From NCBI GenBank assembly GCA_016934595.1, contig JAFGSM010000170.1, positions 1-32,424 on the forward strand: 32,424 nt of DNA, in the 5' to 3' direction. A program made the position numbers and the translations under genes. This DNA is from a bacterium (lineage in GTDB: Bacteria > SZUA-182 > DTGQ01 > JAFGSM01). The notes below the pieces were generated by a model. It was given only the letters and a program-made list of their open reading frames with translations. It was not told where the DNA came from and made no database searches. Within the stretch, counting starts at the first letter, position 1, and each line of letters starts with the position of its first letter. Below are positions 1 to 8,687 of this stretch, one piece after another.

Positions 1-165
1 CAAGATTATATCGTTAAAATAGACATCAAATTTATAATATTAAACTTATTTTTAGGGGCGTTTTAGACTTTTTACGAGGCCATCAATATTTATTTAGGTC
101 AAAGGTGATCTAATATCTTTTATTGCAAACTGCAAAAAAATCCTTGTCCGACCCATTCTTGTATA

Positions 166-242
166 TGGTCGGGGCGAGAGGATTTGAACCTCCGGCCACT
201 GACACCCCATGCCAGTGCGCTACCAGACTGCGCTACGCCCCG
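166..242 (-). tRNA. tRNA-Pro (anticodon GGG)
   Basis: Read on the minus strand this folds as a full cloverleaf. The acceptor CGGGGCG pairs with CGCCCCG, the D stem is GCGC/GCGC, and the anticodon stem CTGGC/GTCAG encloses the loop ATGGGGT. The T arm carries GGTTCAAAT. The middle bases of the anticodon loop are GGG, which reads the proline codons CCC and CCU. The discriminator A is at 169 and the CCA end appears to be encoded (166-168). The first ten bases are shared with the end of the upstream merR-like gene, whose TAG stop lies at 235-233. Confidence 0.95.
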
Positions 243-667
243 ACCTCTGTTTTCGACTTTATGTCCGTTTCGGATTTAAAAATTCTCAAAATTTCCTGTA
301 TCTGGTTTTTTTGCTCACGAAGAAGGCTAATATATTTATCCAAATCTGTAGCAATATGCTCTTTTCCTTTTCCGTTCGAGCCTTCCGCTGCAGGCTGACG
401 GATCAATCTCTCCGCAGAGAGTTGTTTTTTTGCCCCAGCTATAGTAAATTTCTCTTTATATAATAGCTCTTTTACCCTCAACAATACAACCAGATCTTTT
501 TGTCTGTAAACCCTTTGTCCAAACCTGTTCTTTGCCGGCCTGATCTGCTTGAATTCCGATTCCCAATATCGCAGAACATAGGGTTTTACGCCTAAAATCT
601 GACTTACATCCCCTATCTTATAGAACATCCTCTTCGGGATAGAATCGTCCAATTTAATCTCATCCAT
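233..667 (-). CDS. MerR-family transcriptional regulator
   Basis: This is a 144-residue protein with an N-terminal MerR-type winged helix-turn-helix at about residues 13-80. The signature is [12 protein letters not shown], then LRYWESEF, then [12 protein letters not shown]. The C-terminal half is charged and partly helical ([14 protein letters not shown]), as expected for a MerR dimerisation helix. No ligand-binding domain or metal-binding Cys cluster is visible, so the effector is unknown. I chose the ATG at 667 because GGAG lies five bases upstream; the in-frame ATG at 682 has only a weak purine stretch. The stop codon lies inside tRNA-Pro, so the two genes are physically locked together. 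A MerR-like gene next to tRNA-Pro recurs in deltaproteobacterial genomes, to my knowledge. Confidence 0.85.
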   Translation of the reverse strand: MDEIKLDDSIPKRMFYKIGDVSQILGVKPYVLRYWESEFKQIRPAKNRFGQRVYRQKDLVVLLRVKELLYKEKFTIAGAKKQLSAERLIRQPAAEGSNGKGKEHIATDLDKYISLLREQKNQIQEILRIFKSETDIKSKTEVGA

Positions 668-709
668 ATAATCTCCAATCATACATTTTCTTTTTGAAAC
701 GCAAAGGCA

Positions 710-1657
710 TCATGAAGGATACGCCAATGTCATCTGCCTAAGGAACGGTGTATTGAAGCCTTTTTCTATCAGATCGTTACACATGGACTTTCCTGCTCTC
801 AAATCCTCAAAACCGCCTAACAATACAGAATATATCCTGGTCTGTGTTATCTCCTTGAGTCTCCTTGTATTATAACCTAAACGGCCTATTTCACGAACTA
901 TCTTTTTTGCGCTTTCGCTGTAATAACAAGAAGCTATCCGCACCGTAAATCTGCCGTCCGGCAAGGATATTAAAACCGGATCATAACCAATGCCTTTTAT
1001 CCTTGTTAAAAGCTGTGTTGCCTTGGTCTTCTCATCCAATATCTCGGAATAGACATTATGCATGCTTATTGGTGCGGTTTCTTCCTTTATATATGGGGAA
1101 TAACCTAAATCGCACAACCGGTTAAACGCCGTATCGGCATTTCTCTTTATCACGAAGGAATAAACCTGTATTAAATAACCGGATAAGTCTTCTTCTTTTA
1201 TATCACTTATATCACTTATATCACTTTCCGTATCCTTTATCCCTGCTGTCTTAGCCACTTCTGCACCCGGAACATTTCCGTCTCCCTCTTTAAGCGCATC
1301 CTTATGTAGTTCCGCATAGGATGCAACATCTGAAAATTCACTTTGGGTATTTTCATTCCCATTTGTGAATCCAAGACTAACATGGGGTTTGCTTATTTCA
1401 CTGCTTGCGAAAAACCTTTTTTCAATCTCTGCCTTTTCTTTCTCTTCAGGCGCTTTCATATTAACTTTCACATTAATATGTGAAAGTTCCCTGTCTCTAA
1501 GGGCTAAAAATCCTGATCCTCCCTTAAATATTATACGGGTAGCATAAACAACACAAAAGGCCATCAAAAACACAAGTGCAATGATAAAAAAATATAATTT
1601 CCCCCTCCTCCTGCTTCCATTTTTTATAGAGGATGGAGCAAAATTTATATTCTTCAT
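710..1657 (-). CDS. Membrane-anchored SPOR-domain protein
   Basis: This 315-residue protein has a basic N-terminus (RRRGK) and one transmembrane helix at about residues 21-42. A long low-complexity linker follows, then a C-terminal half made of SPOR-like repeats. The repeats begin near YLIQVYSF (161), RFTVRIASCYY (236) and RIYSVLLGGF (274), each followed by a helix ending in a Gly-Tyr or Gly-Phe turn. SPOR domains bind denuded septal peptidoglycan, so a role in cell division or envelope work in the periplasm is likely. The linker contains SDISDISDI, encoded by a nine-base tandem repeat at 1201-1227. In related kds clusters lptC often follows kdsC; this gene occupies that place but is not LptC. 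No strong ribosome-binding site precedes the ATG. Confidence 0.75.
   Translation of the reverse strand: MKNINFAPSSIKNGSRRRGKLYFFIIALVFLMAFCVVYATRIIFKGGSGFLALRDRELSHINVKVNMKAPEEKEKAEIEKRFFASSEISKPHVSLGFTNGNENTQSEFSDVASYAELHKDALKEGDGNVPGAEVAKTAGIKDTESDISDISDIKEEDLSGYLIQVYSFVIKRNADTAFNRLCDLGYSPYIKEETAPISMHNVYSEILDEKTKATQLLTRIKGIGYDPVLISLPDGRFTVRIASCYYSESAKKIVREIGRLGYNTRRLKEITQTRIYSVLLGGFEDLRAGKSMCNDLIEKGFNTPFLRQMTLAYPS
1201..1227. repeat. Nine-base tandem repeat, three copies
   Basis: TATCACTTA occurs three times in a row, with the last base differing in the third copy. It lies in the linker of the SPOR-domain gene and encodes the SDI repeat. Being a multiple of three, copy-number change would keep the reading frame. 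Confidence 0.85.
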
Positions 1658-1804
1658 TAAGGTTCTTGCGCCCCCTCTTGCCTTTATTTAAGTAAAATTT
1701 CATCAGGCAACTATTGTCAGCCGGATAAAGATCAGGATGATCCTATTAGGACTGTCTTTGTTTCTATAGAAAAATGTCAAATATATAAAAATTCCCCAGA
1801 CATG

Positions 1805-2326
1805 TCAAACATTTTGCGTCTTTAGTCTTGTCTTTGCCGACCTTATAAAATCTATGAATTCCCTTGCCGCGCCCCTGCCTCCATCCAGTTCAGAAATAAA
1901 ATCAGCTATGTCTTTCACCTCCCGGACTGCGTTTGCCACCGCGGCAGACAAACCGACTTCCCTTAAAATGCCAAGGTCGTTGATATCGTCTCCCATAAAG
2001 GCGACCTCTTCGGGTTTTAGATCGAGATCCTTCAGTATGCATTTTAATAGACCCCCTTTGTCCTTTATATCCTGCCATACATGAAGGATTTCAAGATCAT
2101 TGGCCCTTTTCTCCACCGCAAGGGACCTCCTGCCGCTTATTAAACCGATCCGGATCCCATCCTTCTGCGCCAGATGGATGCCCATGCCGTCTTTTATATT
2201 AAAAGACTTATAGTCCTCCCCGTCCGGGCCGAATATGATCTGCCCATCGGTAAGTGTCCCGTCAACGTCAAAGAGTACAAACCTAATCCGTGATGCCTTT
2301 TCCCTCAGCAGATCCTTTGAAACCAC
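1805..2326 (-). CDS. kdsC: 3-deoxy-D-manno-octulosonate 8-phosphate phosphatase
   Basis: The 173-residue protein is a C0-type HAD phosphatase that converts Kdo 8-phosphate to Kdo in the cytoplasm, the third step of the Kdo branch of LPS synthesis. Motif I is FDVDGTLTDG, with the nucleophile Asp near residue 20. Motif II is the Ser of GLISGRRS, and motif III and IV residues lie in FMGDDINDL. The absence of a cap domain and the length fit the tetrameric KdsC family. Translation is read from GTG at 2326, two bases after the kdsD stop, with AAAGG directly before it. Ribosome loading is therefore probably coupled to kdsD. Confidence 0.93.
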   Translation of the reverse strand: MVSKDLLREKASRIRFVLFDVDGTLTDGQIIFGPDGEDYKSFNIKDGMGIHLAQKDGIRIGLISGRRSLAVEKRANDLEILHVWQDIKDKGGLLKCILKDLDLKPEEVAFMGDDINDLGILREVGLSAAVANAVREVKDIADFISELDGGRGAAREFIDFIRSAKTRLKTQNV

Positions 2327-2328
2327 CT

Positions 2329-3291
2329 TTATACAACACCTGCCTTTAAAAGATCATGCAGATGAATAACCCCGGCCGGTTTTTCTTCCGAATCTATGCA
2401 TACAAGGGATGTGATGGCATATAGCTCCATAATCTCCACCGCTTTGGCAGCGATTTCATTCTGTGAAACAGTTTTAGGATTGTGTGTCATTACATCCTTC
2501 ACCTTTTTATCAAGGAGGTCAGGATATCTTTCCAGAAGCCTCCTCAGGTCTCCATCTGTCACTATCCCAACGAATTTTCCATCTTTGTCAATTACACATG
2601 TCATACCCAGGCGTTTTATAGTCATTTCATAAAGGGCATCCCGCATCAATTTGTCATCTCTAACCGAAGGAATCTCGTCATCCTTGTGCATAAGGTCAGC
2701 TACCTTTGTCAGCCTGCGTCCAAGGGAACCGCCAGGATGGAAAAGGGCAAAATCTTCCTCTTTGAAGCCCCTTCTGGCTAAAAGGGCCATAGCCAGGGCA
2801 TCGCCCAGGGCCAAAGAAACCGTTGTGCTTACAGTTGGCACAAGGTCGAAAGGGCATGCCTCTTTCCGTATGGATGCATCAAGAAAACAGTCGCTATTCC
2901 TGGCCAATGTTGATTTTATTCTGCCGCTTATACATATCAAGGGCAGACCAAATCTTTTTATATAAGGGATGAGCCGTTTTATCTCCTCTGTCTCGCCGCT
3001 GTTTGACAAGGCAAGAACCACATCGCCCCTTACCATCATGCCCAAATCTCCATGAATCGCATCAGCAGGATGAAGGAAAAAGGCAGGGGTCCCTGTGCTT
3101 GCGAGCGTGGCCGCTATCTTTTTGCATATAAGGCCGGATTTGCCCATGCCCGTCACCACGACCCTGCCGCTGGAATCAAATATTATATCCACGGCGTGTT
3201 CAAAACTCTCGTCGATCCTGTCCTTAACTTCCATGATCGATCTGGCTTCAAGTTCCAGAACATTTTTCGCCTGTGTCAAGATATCGTTCAC
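2329..3291 (-). CDS. kdsD: D-arabinose 5-phosphate isomerase (SIS plus two CBS domains)
   Basis: The enzyme interconverts ribulose 5-phosphate and arabinose 5-phosphate, the entry step to Kdo. An N-terminal SIS sugar-isomerase domain shows VVVTGMGKSGLICKKIAATLASTG in pieces, HPADAIHGDLGM and ALSNSGETEE. Two C-terminal CBS domains follow (from about VADLMHKDDEIP and VKDVMTHNPKTV). I place the start at GTG 3291. It forms a GTGA overlap with the upstream stop, has AAAGGA just upstream, and gives 320 residues beginning VNDILTQAK, which matches the usual KdsD N-terminus. An upstream in-frame ATG at 3327 would add twelve Cys/Lys-rich residues overlapping the previous gene and is less likely. Confidence 0.94.
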   Translation of the reverse strand: MNDILTQAKNVLELEARSIMEVKDRIDESFEHAVDIIFDSSGRVVVTGMGKSGLICKKIAATLASTGTPAFFLHPADAIHGDLGMMVRGDVVLALSNSGETEEIKRLIPYIKRFGLPLICISGRIKSTLARNSDCFLDASIRKEACPFDLVPTVSTTVSLALGDALAMALLARRGFKEEDFALFHPGGSLGRRLTKVADLMHKDDEIPSVRDDKLMRDALYEMTIKRLGMTCVIDKDGKFVGIVTDGDLRRLLERYPDLLDKKVKDVMTHNPKTVSQNEIAAKAVEIMELYAITSLVCIDSEEKPAGVIHLHDLLKAGVV

Positions 3292-4784
3292 TGGATTTCC
3301 TTTCGATCTTTTACATCCTTCACACATCTAAACCCCGCGCAAACATACCCTCCATCAGGGCATCCACCACGACGGAATGTGCTCCTCACTTCATCAGGGA
3401 GGCTATCCCAGCCTCCTCCCCTTAAAACATGCCATGATCCATCCTGCGGCCCTTCTGGATTTCTGTATTCGGACTTGCCGTAATAATCGGTGCTGAACCA
3501 GTCAGAACACCACTCCCATACATTACCGGCCATATCATGGCACCCGTAAGGGCTTGCGCCTTCAGGACAGCTTCCAACCGGAAAAGGGCCCGCTGATGAA
3601 TCTTTGCCCCCGGCTCGGCATTTTCCCTCGGACCATTCATTCCCCCAGGGAAATTTCCGTCCATCCATGCCTCTTGCAGCCTTTTCCCATTCCGCTTCCG
3701 TAGGAAGTCTCTTGCCTGACCATACAGCATAGTCATTGGCTGCCTCCCAGCTTATGCCGGTTACAGGTTGATCAGGCAGGTCAAAACCCGGTCTGCCCCA
3801 GGTAGTCGGGGGACGATTGCCTGTAGCCTTTAAAAAGATCATGTATTGGGCATTTGTGACCTCGAATCTGTCAATATAAAATGCGTCCAGATAGACCTCA
3901 TGGACTGGCCCATCTTCCTCGTGACTATCTGAACCCATCTTAAACTTCCCCTCAGGTATAAGCACCATTCCGTTAAGATTTTTCATGCCTGTTTCTTCGG
4001 TCACCGTCTTTTGACTGATAGCCGTTTCCCCTCCATCTGATTCATTAAACGCTGTTTCCCCTTTCATCTTTTTTTGGATGACTTCCATGAATGCCTTCAT
4101 GTCTTTAATCTCGCCACAGTCGCTAATATCGATCCTTTGGCCTTTTTGCATACCTCCCATATTCGGCAAAACAGCATTTTCCCTGCCTTCTTCATCCTCA
4201 CCCATCTGACCAGGGATCCCCCTTGCAAGGCGCGCAGCCAGCTCATCAATACGTTGTTCCAGGGTATGGATTTCATGATGGCATGATATCTGATCTGTAG
4301 CCTCCACTTGACCTGTAGCTATATCGATAACCTTGACACTTATTGTATACCTGTCTTCGAGCTTATTGACCAGACCGATAAGCACCTTGTCAACCATCAG
4401 TATATTCCCTAACTCTATCGCCGCCTCAATATCCGGCATGCCGCATTTTTGCAGAAAATGCAGCGTGCCTCGAGAATCAAACGAGGCAGAATGACATTCG
4501 GAGCTTCTGCAGCCGCTAGGCCTCAAAAACCCCTGAATGTTAAGGATATCATCCATCTCCTTCTTTTCCATCACCTCAAATTTTGCGACATGCCCGAGGT
4601 GTCCTCTCATAAGTTCGGCAATGTTGCCTCCAATCCGTCCCGCGAGGTTTGAAGATGTCTCAAGGTCTATAACGGCTATTTTTATCTTGCCAGAAATCTG
4701 GGAGATTGCAACAATGGGTATAAAGGTGAGAAGGATAAACAACCATATCCATTTATTATTGAAGAAGCGTATCTTGTCGCTCAT
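3288..4784 (-). CDS. CsgG-like/FGE-fold fusion protein with probably inactive FGE domain
   Basis: This 498-residue protein has an N-terminal hydrophobic segment (residues 12-31, signal anchor). A CsgG/TolB-like domain (33-195) follows with KIAVIDLE, FEVMEKKEMDDIL and YTISVKVIDIATG. After a polar linker comes a C-terminal formylglycine-generating-enzyme (SUMF1) fold (271-490) marked by MVLIPEGKFKMGS, FEVTNAQY, RLPTEAEWEKAARG, PWGNEW, MAGNVWEWCSDW and AGFRC. Active FGE enzymes carry a Cys pair shortly after the R-G-G-S motif. Here that stretch reads RGGGWDSLPDEVRSTFRRGG and lacks it, so a structural or binding role is more likely than catalysis. The CsgG-like domain carries an extra stretch after GCRSSEC (about residues 98-121). 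The gene sits inside the Kdo operon between kdsA and kdsD, and its stop overlaps the kdsD start. Confidence 0.8.
   Translation of the reverse strand: MSDKIRFFNNKWIWLFILLTFIPIVAISQISGKIKIAVIDLETSSNLAGRIGGNIAELMRGHLGHVAKFEVMEKKEMDDILNIQGFLRPSGCRSSECHSASFDSRGTLHFLQKCGMPDIEAAIELGNILMVDKVLIGLVNKLEDRYTISVKVIDIATGQVEATDQISCHHEIHTLEQRIDELAARLARGIPGQMGEDEEGRENAVLPNMGGMQKGQRIDISDCGEIKDMKAFMEVIQKKMKGETAFNESDGGETAISQKTVTEETGMKNLNGMVLIPEGKFKMGSDSHEEDGPVHEVYLDAFYIDRFEVTNAQYMIFLKATGNRPPTTWGRPGFDLPDQPVTGISWEAANDYAVWSGKRLPTEAEWEKAARGMDGRKFPWGNEWSEGKCRAGGKDSSAGPFPVGSCPEGASPYGCHDMAGNVWEWCSDWFSTDYYGKSEYRNPEGPQDGSWHVLRGGGWDSLPDEVRSTFRRGGCPDGGYVCAGFRCVKDVKDRKEIQ
4423..4494. repeat. Palindrome-rich in-frame insertion inside a coding region
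   Basis: Three inverted repeats follow each other: CGGCATGCCG (4434-4443), GCATTTT/AAAATGC (4443-4449 with 4455-4461) and TGCCTCG/CGAGGCA (4466-4472 with 4482-4488). The last is followed by GAATGAC, the same heptamer that follows the hairpins at 19832-19851 and 28265-28283. The DNA encodes the extra residues in the CsgG-like domain of the surrounding gene. The boundaries are approximate. Confidence 0.6.
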
Positions 4785-4798
4785 CTAAAAAAATCCCT

Positions 4799-5629
4799 TC
4801 AGGCCCATTCACCTTTCTTTACAAGTCGATCTATCTCCATCGCCTGCACGAGGATCCCTTCAAGGTCATCCAATGGAATCATATTAGGACCATCACAAAG
4901 GGCATTCCCTGGCTGGTCATGCACCTCAAGGAAAAGGGCATCGCATCCGACAGCCACGGCAGCCCTTATCAAATAAGGACAAAACTCCCGTTCTCCCCCC
5001 GAGCATGACCCCCTGTCGCCTGGCAATTGTACGCTGTGCGTGGCGTCAAACACCACCGGATAACCTAATCCCCTTATAATTGGAAAGGCCCTGAAGTCCA
5101 CGACCAGATTATTGTATCCGAATGTGTAACCCCTCTCTGTGATCAAAATCCTATCGTTTCCAGCCTTCCTTGCCTTTGCCCCGATATATTCAACCTGATC
5201 AGGAGAGACAAACTGCCCCTTTTTTATATTGACGGCCTTTCCGGTTTTGGCCGCGGCGCTGATAATATCGGTTTGCCTGCAAAGAAAGGCCGGAATCTGT
5301 ATAATGTCAAGCACCTTGGATGCCCTTTGAGCCTGACTGGAGGCATGGATATCAGACAGGACATGGACGCATAACCGCTCTCTTACCTTAGACAGGATAT
5401 CCAGCCCTTTATCGAGCCCCGGGCCCCTATAAGAGTCGAATGAGGAGCGATTTGCCTTATCAAAAGATGCCTTGAAAATAAAGGATAAACCAAGGCGAAA
5501 GGTTATCTCCTTTAGGCGTTCTGCTAAACGGAGGCAATGGTCCTCTGATTCTATAACGCATGGGCCTGCGATAAGGACAACAGGGGCGCCGTCTCCTATC
5601 ACCAGATCATCGATCTGTACCCGATACAA
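4799..5629 (-). CDS. kdsA: 3-deoxy-8-phosphooctulonate synthase
   Basis: The 276-residue enzyme condenses arabinose 5-phosphate with phosphoenolpyruvate to Kdo 8-phosphate. Family landmarks are VLIAGPCVIESEDH near the start, FKASFDKANRSS, DIHASSQA, IQIPAFLCRQTD, VNIKKGQF, ITERGYTFGYNNLVVDFR, VVFDATHSVQLPG and LFLEVHDQP. The Cys in AGPC is present, as in both metal-dependent and metal-independent forms; I did not assign the class. Translation starts at TTG 5629, one base after the pyrG stop. The ribosome-binding sequence (AGGGGGGTGA) lies inside the end of pyrG, so the two genes are coupled. No internal ATG would keep the N-terminal strand. Confidence 0.95.
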   Translation of the reverse strand: MYRVQIDDLVIGDGAPVVLIAGPCVIESEDHCLRLAERLKEITFRLGLSFIFKASFDKANRSSFDSYRGPGLDKGLDILSKVRERLCVHVLSDIHASSQAQRASKVLDIIQIPAFLCRQTDIISAAAKTGKAVNIKKGQFVSPDQVEYIGAKARKAGNDRILITERGYTFGYNNLVVDFRAFPIIRGLGYPVVFDATHSVQLPGDRGSCSGGEREFCPYLIRAAVAVGCDALFLEVHDQPGNALCDGPNMIPLDDLEGILVQAMEIDRLVKKGEWA

Positions 5630-5630
5630 G

Positions 5631-7346
<1,716 letters not shown>

Positions 7347-7832
7347 TTAATGGCATAAAAAAAATTCAAAAAGGCCGTCTAATAATCTTGGTAATATTCG
7401 AGTTTTTCCCTTTTTGTATTTCGGCCATTTTGATGTTAAAATGCATTCATTTTAAGACTTGTTGTGTTATATTGTTATATGAGTATATAATAGAGCCGAA
7501 TACAATTCAAGGGCTCTTTTAGAGATTTTTTTTGAAAGGGCGTTTGACGAAGTCTCGATTAAATTGTATAATTATAATATTGAATATAATGCGGAAGGCA
7601 TTCAACCCGATGATTTGTATTTATCCATGTGAGCCCTATGGATGAAAACACGTTTTGTGATCCCAAAATGAAGGGCATGTATGAAATTATTTTCATATAA
7701 ACGTTATAATATAAATACTTATAATGCAGACTTCGGGAAGAAATAAATGACAAACAAAATCCTCTATGTATTAACTTATTGATTATTATTATTATTTGGC
7801 ATTGCACATTAATATATGGGGATTGCCTTAAC

Positions 7833-7848
7833 AGGCATAAAATTTGCA
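7833..7848 (+). promoter_or_regulatory. Possible sigma-54 (-24/-12) promoter
   Basis: AGGCATAAAATTTGCA has the GG-N10-GC spacing of RpoN promoters and matches TTGCA at -12 and GGCA at -24. It would give a leader of roughly 270 bases before the Gly/Tyr-repeat gene. In DNA this AT-rich a chance match is possible. Confidence 0.3.
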
Positions 7849-7969
7849 AAACAAATAAGTGTGTTTTTTAATATTTTATCTGGAAGGCATATAAATTGTA
7901 TATGTCTTCATTGAAGTATATATAATCAAAACTAATATATTATGTGTATTTATAACACAATGTTATTTC

Positions 7970-8050
7970 AGGAGGTGGTTGGCATGAATCGCTCTTTCAG
8001 TCATAAAAGGGGGTGGTGCTAAGGGATCATAAAGGAGGTGGTGTAAAGGA
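7970..8050 (+). promoter_or_regulatory. Leader with repeated Shine-Dalgarno-like segments and a 12-codon ORF
   Basis: AGGAGGTGGT at 7970-7979 stands four bases before an ATG (7984) that opens a 12-codon frame ending TAA at 8020-8022 and encoding MNRSFSHKRGWC. A near-duplicate pair follows: TCATAAAAGGGGGTGGTG begins at 8001 and TCATAAAGGAGGTGGTG begins at 8027. The second has a perfect anti-SD match but only GTG-GTG-TAA after it. The repeat-protein gene has its own GGAGG near 8120. Three strong ribosome-binding-like sites in one leader are unusual; standby binding, a leader peptide or RNA-level control are all possible. Confidence 0.45.
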
Positions 8051-8129
8051 TATTTTTTATAAATCAACAACAGATATACTCTTTAAACCATTTATGTGAA
8101 TAGAGAGTAAGGTTAATGGAGGAAGGATA

Positions 8130-8618
8130 ATGAAAAGAACCATCCTTGTATTAAGTATATTAGTAATTGCATTATGCCTTTCATTCTCTGGATCTGAAGC
8201 ATATTACGGCGGTTATTACGGTAGCAGTTATTACGGCGGCCTGTACGGTAGCAGTTATTACGGCGGCCTGTACGGTAGCAGTTATTACGGCGGCCTGTAT
8301 GGCGGTTATGGCGGCCTGTTAGGCGGTTATGGCGGCCTGTTAGGCGGTTACGGCGGCCTGTTAGGCGGTTACGGCGGCCTTTACGGCGGATTGTATGGCG
8401 GGAGCTATGGCGGCTATGGTTACAGCCCGTTCAGCTACAGCAATCTATACTATCCCGTTTCTACAGCCGGCGGTCTGACTTACCAGGTGCCATTCCTGCA
8501 AATCGCCCCGCTCCTGGGTGTGGCCGGTCTTTATAACCAGCTATTCCCGAATCTGTTTAATCCGACTATTGGCACGACTCTTACAACTTCAACTCTACCA
8601 GCGACACCGGTTATTTAG
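8130..8618 (+). CDS. Secreted Gly/Tyr-rich repeat protein
   Basis: This 162-residue protein has a clear Sec signal peptide (KR, then a hydrophobic run, cleavage near SEA-YY at about residue 25). The mature part is built from two arrays. The first is three copies of GSSYYGGLY, encoded by 27-base repeats. The second is four copies of the GGYGGLL type, encoded by 21-base repeats. A non-repetitive, Pro/Leu/Thr-rich tail follows (about residues 100-162) with PFLQIAPLLGVAGLYNQLF. I do not recognise a family. Gly-Tyr repeats in exported proteins suggest a self-associating surface, sheath or adhesive material, but that is inference. GGAGG precedes the ATG (8120-8124). The gene stands alone, followed directly by a terminator. 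Confidence 0.8.
   Translation: MKRTILVLSILVIALCLSFSGSEAYYGGYYGSSYYGGLYGSSYYGGLYGSSYYGGLYGGYGGLLGGYGGLLGGYGGLLGGYGGLYGGLYGGSYGGYGYSPFSYSNLYYPVSTAGGLTYQVPFLQIAPLLGVAGLYNQLFPNLFNPTIGTTLTTSTLPATPVI
8220..8384 (+). repeat. In-gene tandem repeats: 27-base x3, then 21-base x4
   Basis: Three nearly identical 27-base units start at 8220, 8247 and 8274. Four 21-base units start at 8301, 8322, 8343 and 8364. Both unit lengths are multiples of three, so copy-number changes by recombination would lengthen or shorten the protein without breaking the frame. The near identity at DNA level suggests recent expansion. Confidence 0.9.
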
Positions 8619-8650
8619 TGATAAGGCTATAATTAGGTTTTTTAATAAAA

Positions 8651-8687
8651 AGGGCGCAGAAAAATGTTCTCTGCGCCTTTTTTATTT
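8651..8687 (+). terminator. Bidirectional Rho-independent terminator
   Basis: GGCGCAGA (8653-8660) pairs with TCTGCGCC (8670-8677) around a nine-base loop. TTTTTTATTTT follows on the plus strand and TTTTTATTAAA on the minus strand. It serves the repeat-protein gene and the convergent sulfatase-TPR gene, whose stop lies at 8684-8682, within the plus-strand T tract. Confidence 0.9.

Noticed and set aside
3292-3327. Upstream ATG start for kdsD
   Set aside because: It would add MCEGCKRSKGNP, unlike KdsD N-termini, and ignores the GTGA coupling with AAAGGA before GTG 3291.
7559-7849. 96-codon frame on the minus strand
   Set aside because: Composition follows the AT-rich DNA, there is no ribosome-binding site and the translation (runs of Ile, Tyr) resembles no protein family.
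8001-8050. CRISPR-like direct repeats in the leader
   Set aside because: Only two imperfect copies, directly adjacent and without spacers; they are SD-like segments, not a CRISPR array.
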